Source: G963666535 sp963666535
GTDB lineage: Bacteria > Bacillota > Clostridia > Oscillospirales > Oscillospiraceae
Length of the DNA stretch: 64,000 bases
NCBI GenBank assembly: GCA_963666535.1
Contig: OY762913.1
Span: 2,418,001 to 2,482,000, forward strand
Reading direction: 5' to 3'
Shown here: piece by piece, positions 17,253 through 24,391 of the stretch
Layout: each line of letters opens with the position of its first letter
Numbering within the stretch: the stretch's first letter is position 1
The notes under the pieces: model-generated
Told to the model about the DNA's origin: nothing
Databases searched by the model: none
What the model saw: the letters and a program-made list of their open reading frames with translations, nothing else
Translations under genes and position numbers: made by a program

Positions 17253-17441
17253 TTGAGTTCTCCAAAAGGGTCACAGGGAAACGAGCTTGTCCTGCTGGCA
17301 GCCGCGCTATCCGTGCAATTGGCGGAAGGAAGATCGCAGAAAGAGCTGGACACCCTAGCTGCCTTTTTCACCATTCTCCGCGACAATCTAATCCTTTTTT
17401 CCCTGAAAAGAAAGGGTGACTCAGAGATCGATTTTTTTTAA
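17253..17441 (+). CDS. Small DUF6774-like protein
   Basis: A 62-residue helical protein with the core NELVLLAAALSVQLAEG and LDTLAAFFTILRDNLILFSL, which resembles the small clostridial DUF6774 family by pattern (not verified). The TTG start is preferred because GGGGGGTGG sits five bases upstream; an ATG five codons earlier overlaps that site. The ribosome binding site lies in the right arm of a long hairpin (about 17204-17255). The stop overlaps the end of the convergent patatin gene by four bases. Confidence 0.6.
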   Translation: MSSPKGSQGNELVLLAAALSVQLAEGRSQKELDTLAAFFTILRDNLILFSLKRKGDSEIDFF

Positions 17442-18289
17442 TCCTTCCAAAACCCACGGATCTCCTCCATGCGGCCGGTCGCCTGCTGGAAGCCATCCGC
17501 CCAAAGCAGGCGCAGCTTTTCCGTGTCCCTCTCAATTCTGGAAACACCACGGGTACTTTCAGGGGCCATGACAAGTACCTTGCCCTCCTGTTCCATCTGA
17601 AAGAGTTTTTCCCGCGTATTGTTATATGCCTCAGCTCTCTCGCGCATCGTCATGCAAAAATTGGGATACCGACGATAAGTCCGCTCAATGGCTCGCTGCA
17701 GCCGTTCCGCCTTGCGAAGATAGCTGCGTGGCTTAGTCAGTACAACAAGCACCTTGTCACACCCTTGTTCAAAGGCGCGCATGTATGGAATGGCGTCCGC
17801 TGCACCGCCATCCAAGCATGGCTTCCCATCAAGATCGTAAATTGGAAACAGCAGAGGCATGGCACAGGTAGCCTGCAGAAGAAGGAACTTACTGTCCCGG
17901 CGGGGAACTTCCCTATACTCCGCTTTCCCCGTATCCAGATTGGTCACGACCGCCTCAACCTGTCCAGGGTACGCTGCAAAGGTCTCGTAATCAAAGGGGA
18001 CAAGCTTATTGGGGATGGTGTTATAAGTAAAGTCAAGTCCAAAATAACAGCGATTGTCCCGCCTCACCATGTTTCGTGCGCTCATATACCGCTTGTCTCT
18101 CCCATATTTAGTCAGGATTTCCAAATTGCGGCCCTGCTGCCGGGATACATAGCTCACGCCGTAGGCAATCCCCGCCGAAACGCCCACCACATAATCCGGC
18201 ATCATATTTCCCGCCAGCAGCCCGTCGCAAACACCACAGGAAAAAATAGTGCGCAGGGCTCCGCCCTCCAGTACAATACCCGTTTTCAT
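17438..18289 (-). CDS. Patatin-like phospholipase / acyl hydrolase
   Basis: A 283-residue serine hydrolase of the bacterial RssA/YjjU-type patatin family. It has the oxyanion loop EGGALRTIFSCGV near the N-terminus, the nucleophile Ser38 in GVSAG and the catalytic Asp in the DGGAAD motif (about 165). There is no signal peptide, so it should act at the cytoplasmic side on phospholipids or acylated substrates; the real substrate is unknown. The start at MKTGIVLEGG follows GGAGG; a longer in-frame reading is less likely. It is monocistronic and convergent with the small gene at 17253. Confidence 0.9.
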   Translation of the reverse strand: MKTGIVLEGGALRTIFSCGVCDGLLAGNMMPDYVVGVSAGIAYGVSYVSRQQGRNLEILTKYGRDKRYMSARNMVRRDNRCYFGLDFTYNTIPNKLVPFDYETFAAYPGQVEAVVTNLDTGKAEYREVPRRDSKFLLLQATCAMPLLFPIYDLDGKPCLDGGAADAIPYMRAFEQGCDKVLVVLTKPRSYLRKAERLQRAIERTYRRYPNFCMTMRERAEAYNNTREKLFQMEQEGKVLVMAPESTRGVSRIERDTEKLRLLWADGFQQATGRMEEIRGFWKD

Positions 18290-18510
18290 CGTTAGTCCTC
18301 CGTGTCCCTTTCTGCTCCTGCATCGCGGCCAACGATCCAAACCGACCGCTGCAGGCTCCCCTTTAATTATAGTTCAAGCACTGAAAAAGCACTTTTTCCA
18401 GTGCTACTCGGCACAGCCGCGCGAACAAACCAAATTTTGATTTTGTTTCTCAGACATCATTATACTTCTTTTCTCCCCGGTTTTTCAATGAAAAACTATT
18501 TTCTTTCTCC
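18290..18510. other. Intergenic region between divergent genes
   Basis: Between the patatin gene and the metY promoter I see only one notable structure. It is a hairpin (AGCACTG...CAGTGCT, about 18378-18405, with an A5/T5 inner stem) whose direction and role are unclear. No gene is visible. Confidence 0.4.
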
Positions 18511-18538
18511 TTGACAATCGTCAAAAATATGGTATCAT
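18511..18538 (+). promoter_or_regulatory. Promoter of metY-cysK
   Basis: TTGACA and TATCAT separated by 16 bases, about 40 bases before the leader peptide start. Confidence 0.82.
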
Positions 18539-18580
18539 CATTTCACACCTTTTATGTATGATTTAGGGAGGGGGCGCAAA

Positions 18581-18664
18581 ATGAAAGATCAATTTTATGA
18601 TCTTCTGCGCCGCAATTGGCGCAACGGACGAATGTGCGGTACCTGTCGATGTAAAAAAACTTGA
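18581..18664 (+). CDS. Cysteine-rich leader peptide of metY-cysK
   Basis: A 27-codon reading frame ending MCGTCRCKKT, with three Cys codons among the last ten residues. It has its own GGGAGGGGG site five bases before the ATG. It lies between a clear promoter and metY, with the stop 23 bases from the metY start. The nearby RNA can form alternative pairings: GGCGCA/TGCGCC around the peptide start, GCGCC/GGCGC inside it, and GTACC with GGTAC next to the metY ribosome binding site. The position before sulfur amino-acid genes suggests cysteine-dependent translational control. The peptide and spacing are seen; the mechanism is inferred. Confidence 0.65.
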   Translation: MKDQFYDLLRRNWRNGRMCGTCRCKKT

Positions 18665-18687
18665 TTTTTTGAAAGAAGGTACTTATC

Positions 18688-19980
18688 ATGAGGAAAGAGA
18701 CCATTCGAAGCTATCACTTTGAGACGCTTCAGCTTCACGTTGGGCAGGAGCAGGCCGACCCGGCCACGGATTCCCGCGCTGTGCCGATCTACCAGACAAG
18801 CTCCTATGTGTTCCACAACTGCGACCACGCCGCTGCCCGGTTCGGGCTGACGGACGCCGGTCATATCTACGGCCGGCTGACCAACCCCACGCAGGATGTT
18901 TTCGAGCGGCGCATCGCCGCACTGGAAGGCGGCGTAGCAGCGCTGGCCGTTGCCTCGGGCGCGGCTGCCATTACTTACACGCTCCAGACGCTGGCTCATG
19001 CCGGTGACCATATCGTATCACAGACGACGATCTACGGCGGCAGCTATAACCTGCTGGCGCACACCCTGCCCCAATACGGCATCAGCACCACCTTTGTGGA
19101 CATCCACGATTTTGCCGCAGTAGAAACCGCCATCGGGGAGCATACCCGCGCTGTTTTTATCGAAACGCTGGGCAACCCCAACAGTGACATTGCGGACATT
19201 GAGGCGCTGGCCGCCATCGCCCATCGCCACAACATCCCGCTGGTCATTGACAACACATTTGGCACGCCCTATCTCATCCGCCCCATTGAGCATGGCGCCG
19301 ACATTGTTGTCCACTCCGCCACCAAGTTCATCGGTGGGCACGGTACCGCTATCGGCGGCGTGATCGTGGATTCCGGCAAATTTGACTGGGCTGCATCGGG
19401 ACGATTCCCCACGCTCAACCAGCCTGACCCCAGTTATCACGGCATTTCCTTTACACAGGCCGGTGGCGCCGCCGCTTTTGTCACCAAAATCCGTGCCACT
19501 TTGCTGCGCGACACCGGCGCGACCCTCGCGCCCTTCCACGCGTTCCTATTTCTGCAGGGACTGGAGACCCTTTCCCTGCGGGTAGAGCGCCATGTGGAAA
19601 ACGCGCTGAGAGTCGTGGAATTTCTCAACGGGCACCCCCGCGTGGAAAAAGTCAACCATCCCTCCCTGCCGGAGCATCCCGACCACGCACTGTATGAGCG
19701 CTACTTCCCCCGCGGCGGCGGTTCCATCTTCACTTTTGAGATCAAGGGCAGCGCGACGGAGGCCAAGGCCTTCATCGACCGGCTACATGTGTTTTCTCTG
19801 CTGGCTAACGTGGCCGATGTGAAAAGCCTGGTCATCCATCCCGCCTCCACCACCCACTCCCAGATGAATGAAGCAGAGCTTTTCGCCTCCGGCATCAAGC
19901 CAAATACCATACGGCTCTCCATCGGCACCGAACACATTGCCGACATTCTGCAGGACCTGGACCTTGCCTTTACGGGATAA
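18688..19980 (+). CDS. metY: O-acetylhomoserine sulfhydrylase (aminocarboxypropyltransferase)
   Basis: A PLP enzyme that makes homocysteine from O-acetylhomoserine and sulfide, feeding methionine synthesis. The 430-residue length and the N-terminus (FETLQLHVGQE) match the Cys/Met-metabolism OAH sulfhydrylase branch rather than cystathionine gamma-synthase, which is shorter. The PLP lysine is Lys213 in VVHSATKFIGGHG. GAAAGAAGG lies upstream of the ATG. It is first in a two-gene operon with cysK, behind a Cys-rich leader peptide, so regulation by cysteine supply is plausible. Confidence 0.93.
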   Translation: MRKETIRSYHFETLQLHVGQEQADPATDSRAVPIYQTSSYVFHNCDHAAARFGLTDAGHIYGRLTNPTQDVFERRIAALEGGVAALAVASGAAAITYTLQTLAHAGDHIVSQTTIYGGSYNLLAHTLPQYGISTTFVDIHDFAAVETAIGEHTRAVFIETLGNPNSDIADIEALAAIAHRHNIPLVIDNTFGTPYLIRPIEHGADIVVHSATKFIGGHGTAIGGVIVDSGKFDWAASGRFPTLNQPDPSYHGISFTQAGGAAAFVTKIRATLLRDTGATLAPFHAFLFLQGLETLSLRVERHVENALRVVEFLNGHPRVEKVNHPSLPEHPDHALYERYFPRGGGSIFTFEIKGSATEAKAFIDRLHVFSLLANVADVKSLVIHPASTTHSQMNEAELFASGIKPNTIRLSIGTEHIADILQDLDLAFTG

Positions 19981-20031
19981 CCCGCAGAAAGTCAGGCAAT
20001 CTGCAGAAACATAGTTGAAAGGAAGATATCT

Positions 20032-20961
20032 ATGTCGAACATTTACAAATCAGCGGATCAGCTCATCGGCAGAACTCCCCTGCTGGAGCTGACCCACTAC
20101 GAGGCCGATCACAACCTTCAGGCAACCGTTCTGGGCAAAGTCGAGTTTTTTAACCCCGCTGGCAGTGTGAAGGACCGCGTCGCCAAGGCTATGATAGACG
20201 ACGCTGAGGAGAAAGGCCTTCTCAAACCCGGCTCGGTGATCATTGAACCCACTTCCGGCAACACTGGCATCGGTCTTGCCTCCATTGCAGCCATCCGCGA
20301 CTATCGCATTATCCTCACCATGCCAGACACCATGAGTTTGGAGCGCCGCCAGCTGCTACAGGCCTACGGGGCAGAGCTTGTCCTCACTCCCGGTTCCGAA
20401 GGTATGGCCGGTTCTGTCAAGAAGGCGGAGGAGCTGGCCGAGGAAATCCCCAACAGCTTCATTCCCGGTCAGTTTGTCAACCCTGCCAATGCCGCCGCAC
20501 ACGAAGCCACCACCGGCCCCGAAATCTGGCATGACACAGACGGAAAAGTTGACATCTTCGTCGCTGGCGTTGGTACGGGCGGCACCATTACCGGTGTGGG
20601 CCGTTATTTGAAAAGGCAGAATTCTGCCATCAAAATTGTGGCCGTCGAGCCGGCTGCCTCCCCTCTGCTCTCCCAGGGCCATGCAGGCCCGCACGGCATT
20701 CAGGGCATCGGCGCAAATTTTGTTCCCGATGTACTGGATTCGTCGGTTTACGATGAGATTATCCCCGTTGCCAACGAAGCCGCCTTTACGGCTGGCCGCG
20801 CCATCGCCAAAGAAGGGATTTTGGTGGGTATTTCCTCTGGCGCAGCCGTATGGGCCGCCGGTGAGCTTGCCAAGCGCCCCGAAAACAAAGGCAAGACGAT
20901 TGTCGCGCTTCTCCCCGATACCGGCGATCATTATCTGTCCACCGCGCTGTTTCACGACTGA
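20032..20961 (+). CDS. cysK: Cysteine synthase A (O-acetylserine sulfhydrylase)
   Basis: Forms cysteine from O-acetylserine and sulfide. The 309-residue fold-type II PLP enzyme has the PLP lysine at about 47 in NPAGSVKDRVA, the substrate loop PTSGNTGIGLA and the phosphate-binding GTGGTITG. It lies 51 bases after metY, follows GAAAGGAAG, and is closed by a strong terminator. No serine acetyltransferase gene is adjacent. Confidence 0.96.
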   Translation: MSNIYKSADQLIGRTPLLELTHYEADHNLQATVLGKVEFFNPAGSVKDRVAKAMIDDAEEKGLLKPGSVIIEPTSGNTGIGLASIAAIRDYRIILTMPDTMSLERRQLLQAYGAELVLTPGSEGMAGSVKKAEELAEEIPNSFIPGQFVNPANAAAHEATTGPEIWHDTDGKVDIFVAGVGTGGTITGVGRYLKRQNSAIKIVAVEPAASPLLSQGHAGPHGIQGIGANFVPDVLDSSVYDEIIPVANEAAFTAGRAIAKEGILVGISSGAAVWAAGELAKRPENKGKTIVALLPDTGDHYLSTALFHD

Positions 20962-21007
20962 CCGCTCCCGTTTTCTCGCCGACATAAAAGACTCTGAACA
21001 AATGAGC

Positions 21008-21053
21008 AAACCCCGCCGGGCGCAGTGCACAACTGCATCCAGCGGGGTTTTTC
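21008..21053 (+). terminator. metY-cysK terminator
   Basis: AAACCCCGC pairs with GCGGGGTTT, enclosing an inner GCAGT/ACTGC stem, and is followed by TTTTTC. Confidence 0.85.
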
Positions 21054-21162
21054 TTGTAATGCCTGTTAAACAAATGCAAGCAGGAGGTCAATCAATACAT
21101 CAGATGCGGACTTTCCCACATGCAATTCGAAACTTGTATTTGTTTCGTGGGCATGATTGTAT

Positions 21163-22389
21163 TTATTGTTCGCTTCCGAACTCGCTAAAAAATTTATCGT
21201 GAATGACCTGTACGGCACGATCAGCATCCGGCATATCCACAAGAACCGAAACCTTGATTTCGCTTGTGGAAATCATGTTAATATTGATACCTGCATTGTA
21301 CAGCGCCTCAAACATAGAAGCAGCCACACCGGGATTGTTAATCATACCGGCACCCACAATGGACACCTTGGCAATTTGATCACTGACCTCAATGGTGCTA
21401 AATTTGATACTGTCCTTATTTGCCTCCAGCACCTTACGTGCCAGCTCCATGTCCTTTTTGGTCACAGTAAAGCTGATGTCCTTGGTGTTCCCGCGACCGA
21501 TGGACTGCAGGATAATATCAACATTGACTTTGTTCTTAGCGAGCAGGGAGAAAATTTTAAATGCGATGCCGGGCTGGTCAGCCAGTCCCACCAGAGCCAG
21601 CCGGGCAATATCCTTATCCTTAGCCACACCGCTTACATGCATCTTTTCCACGTTCTTTACGACCTCCTTCACTTTTGTACCTGTATTACCGGAAAAACTG
21701 GAGATAACCTCCAGATTAACATCATATCTTTTTGCCATTTCCACGGAGCGGTTGTGCAACACCTGCGCACCCAGAGATGCCAGCTCCAGCATCTCGTCGA
21801 AGGTGATTTCCTCCAGCTTCATCGCGCCTTTGACATGGCGGGGATCGGCCGTATACACGCCGTCCACGTCGGTATAGATCTGGCACAGATCCGCATGTAA
21901 GGACGCGGCCAAGGCCACTGCCGAAGTATCGGAACCGCCACGCCCCAGCGTGGTAATGTCATCGTACTTGTTAATACCCTGGAATCCCGCCACGATCACA
22001 ATTTTCCGCCGATCCAGTTCGGTCTGAATGCGCTCGGTATTAATATGTTTGATGCGGGCGTTTCCGTAAGCGGAGCTGGTTTTCATTCCAGCCTGCCAAC
22101 CGGTCAGAGAGATGACCTGAACGCCCATCGCTTCAATGGCCATGGCACACAGCGCAATGGAAACCTGCTCGCCAGTGGATAGCAGCATATCCATTTCCCG
22201 CTTGGATGCGTTTGAATTTAGCTCCGCCGCCTTTTCAATGAGATCGTCAGTGGTATCGCCCTGTGCGGAAAGGACCACAACAACATCATTCCCTTTTTTA
22301 TAGGTATCTGTAATGATGCGAGCCACATTGCGAATGCAGCCGGCATTCGCGACGGAAGTCCCGCCAAATTTTTGTACGATCAGTGCCAT
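21163..22389 (-). CDS. lysC: Aspartate kinase
   Basis: Phosphorylates aspartate, the first step toward lysine, threonine and methionine. The 408-residue protein begins with the kinase signature MALIVQKFGGTSVAN, has GRGGSDTSAVALAA in the kinase domain, and ends with two ACT domains (about 265-400) for end-product inhibition. The size and layout match the LysC alpha-subunit type; an internal start for a beta subunit is possible but not seen clearly. It is third in the leftward unit ACT protein-hom-lysC, 73 bases after hom. Confidence 0.96.
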   Translation of the reverse strand: MALIVQKFGGTSVANAGCIRNVARIITDTYKKGNDVVVVLSAQGDTTDDLIEKAAELNSNASKREMDMLLSTGEQVSIALCAMAIEAMGVQVISLTGWQAGMKTSSAYGNARIKHINTERIQTELDRRKIVIVAGFQGINKYDDITTLGRGGSDTSAVALAASLHADLCQIYTDVDGVYTADPRHVKGAMKLEEITFDEMLELASLGAQVLHNRSVEMAKRYDVNLEVISSFSGNTGTKVKEVVKNVEKMHVSGVAKDKDIARLALVGLADQPGIAFKIFSLLAKNKVNVDIILQSIGRGNTKDISFTVTKKDMELARKVLEANKDSIKFSTIEVSDQIAKVSIVGAGMINNPGVAASMFEALYNAGININMISTSEIKVSVLVDMPDADRAVQVIHDKFFSEFGSEQ

Positions 22390-22462
22390 GTAGCTGTTAC
22401 CCCCTATTGGTCATAAAATAGTGTCCTCACTGTTCCATCCTATTCCAGACAGACCGATGCGG

Positions 22463-23674
22463 TCAACGAAGAACTCGAATGACGGCATTATGCTTCATGC
22501 CGCTCAGTTTTTCCTCCAGCGCGGGACGGGTTAGCTCGCCGGATAGGAATGCAACTTCACCCACAGGTGCTCCGGCACGTGCCAAAAAGCTCACGTCCCC
22601 AAGCCGCTTACGGATTTCATCTGCAAAGGACTCTGCCCTCACATACCAGCGGCTGCTGAGCACATCGGGAGACACCGTGATATCTTCTGCCCCAGGTCCC
22701 CACTCCATGTATTTGCGCTGATCTATATGCTTCACCGCATCAATTACGTCTGCCACCACGGCGCTGGCTGTGGGCAGCTTCCCCGCGCCTCTGCCATAAA
22801 ACATCACATCGCCGATGGCGTTTCCTGTGACGGAAATGGCGTTGAATACGTCCTCTACACCAGCCAGAGGCTCTTCCCCAAGCAACAAGTGGGGCGCGAC
22901 ATAAGCGCAAATCTTCTCGTCTTCCATCCTGATTGCCCGACCCAGCAGCTTGATCTTCCTTCCACAGGAATCAGCATAGGCCACGTCGGCCAGTTCCACG
23001 CCGGTGATCCCCTCTGTTGGCACCTGACGGGGATAGATGTGCTGCCCGAAGGCAAGGGCCGCCAGAATGCAAATTTTGCGACAGGCGTCGTGGCCTTCAA
23101 TGTCGGCGGTGGGGTCATGCTCAGCGTACCCCTTCTCCTGTGCTTCCTTCAGCGCCGTTTCAAAGGGAAGCCCTGCGCGGATCATACGGGTAAGAATATA
23201 ATTGGTTGTGCCGTTCAGAATGCCGCAAACCTCGCTCAGCTGATTGGCGGCCAGACACTGGGTCAAGGGGCGCAGGATGGGGATTCCGCCACCCACGCTG
23301 GCTTCAAACAGATAACTGACCTGCTTCTCCTTGGCAATTTGCAGCAGGTCGTAGCCGTGCTCGGCCACCAGTTCCTTGTTAGAGGATACCACACTTTTTC
23401 CGGCTTTCAACGCACGGGTGGTAAAATCCAGTGCCACCTTTGCTCCGCCGATGGTCTCCACCACCACATCCACCTCGGGATCCTGTTCAATGATAGAAAA
23501 GTCCTTGACAATTTTATCTGCAAATGGACTGTCTGGGAACTCCCGCAAATCCAAAATGTACTTCAATCGGATCTGATCCTTCACCTTGCGGTCAATGCTC
23601 TCGCCATTGGCGGCAAGAACCTCTGCCACGCCCGAGCCGACCACGCCGAACCCCAGAATTGCAATGTTAATCAT
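22463..23674 (-). CDS. hom: Homoserine dehydrogenase
   Basis: Reduces aspartate semialdehyde to homoserine. The 403-residue protein has the NAD(P) Rossmann motif AILGFGVVGSGVAEVL, the SSNKELVAEHG segment and the catalytic-domain signature GILNGTTNYILTRM. The C-terminal tail (about 345-403) still ends like an ACT domain but lacks the usual D-x-PG-V-L ligand turn, so feedback by threonine through that domain is doubtful. It follows the ACT-domain gene by 20 bases, which may supply regulation in trans. Confidence 0.96.
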   Translation of the reverse strand: MINIAILGFGVVGSGVAEVLAANGESIDRKVKDQIRLKYILDLREFPDSPFADKIVKDFSIIEQDPEVDVVVETIGGAKVALDFTTRALKAGKSVVSSNKELVAEHGYDLLQIAKEKQVSYLFEASVGGGIPILRPLTQCLAANQLSEVCGILNGTTNYILTRMIRAGLPFETALKEAQEKGYAEHDPTADIEGHDACRKICILAALAFGQHIYPRQVPTEGITGVELADVAYADSCGRKIKLLGRAIRMEDEKICAYVAPHLLLGEEPLAGVEDVFNAISVTGNAIGDVMFYGRGAGKLPTASAVVADVIDAVKHIDQRKYMEWGPGAEDITVSPDVLSSRWYVRAESFADEIRKRLGDVSFLARAGAPVGEVAFLSGELTRPALEEKLSGMKHNAVIRVLR

Positions 23675-23694
23675 GTTTTCACCTCATCGTAAAT

Positions 23695-24135
23695 TCAGCC
23701 AGCCAAAAGCTCGCATTTCAAAACACCTTTAATTTCACTGACCTGCACCATACATTCTTCCAGGGACATGGCCATACTGGTGGTCTCCACCGCCACGGTG
23801 ACCGCAGCGCAGCCCCCGGACGGAATGCCCTGATTGATGGTTAAAATGTTGCCACCGCTGGATGCAAAAGCGTTTAGAACAGTGGATAGAACGCCTGGCT
23901 CATCCCGCAGTATAATCTGGAACGTAACAATATGACCGTGCAACATATCATGAAATGGACGAACCGCATCCTTATATTTATAAAATGCACTGCGGCTGAT
24001 CCCCACCTTGCGGGTAGCAGCGTTCACGGTAGCCTCCTCGCCAATTTCAAGCATCAATTTAACTTCGGCGACTTTAAGGAAAATTTCAGGCAGTGCTGTT
24101 GCCTCCACGATAAAGTATCTGGGTGTTTTGTCCAT
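23695..24135 (-). CDS. ACT domain protein (UPF0735 / PheB-like)
   Basis: A 146-residue protein with an N-terminal helical, DNA-binding-like region (TRKVGISRSAFYKYKDAV). A C-terminal ACT domain (about 68-146) with the ligand turn RDEPGVLSTVL follows. The family sits beside homoserine dehydrogenase or chorismate-pathway genes in Firmicutes and is thought to be regulatory; ligand and targets are unproven. The start at MDKTPRYF was chosen for its spacing from AAAGGGAG; another ATG two codons earlier is too close. It is first gene of the hom-lysC unit. Confidence 0.88.
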   Translation of the reverse strand: MDKTPRYFIVEATALPEIFLKVAEVKLMLEIGEEATVNAATRKVGISRSAFYKYKDAVRPFHDMLHGHIVTFQIILRDEPGVLSTVLNAFASSGGNILTINQGIPSGGCAAVTVAVETTSMAMSLEECMVQVSEIKGVLKCELLAG

Positions 24136-24346
24136 TTCCATACTCCCTTTGCCCGTCCTGCTCAGGTTCTTCTGTCCGCACGGCAAAATCATTTGTATTT
24201 ATACTGTGGTCTATTGTAGCATAGCGGCCATTGGGATGCAAGTTGATCTTCCACCGAAAAAGTCCAAGTTTTACAACATCCGCCATACTTTTTCTGTCAC
24301 TTTTCACAGAACCCGCCGCCTTACGGCGCCGGGCTCTGGTAAGGGG

Positions 24347-24382
24347 AAAAGGCACCGCCATATCCGTCGGTGCCTTTTCTGC
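24347..24382 (-). terminator. Terminator of the penicillin-binding protein gene
   Basis: AAAAGGCACCG pairs with CGGTGCCTTTT around a 10-base loop, just downstream of the gene on the minus strand. Confidence 0.8.
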
Positions 24383-24391
24383 CTATACTAC

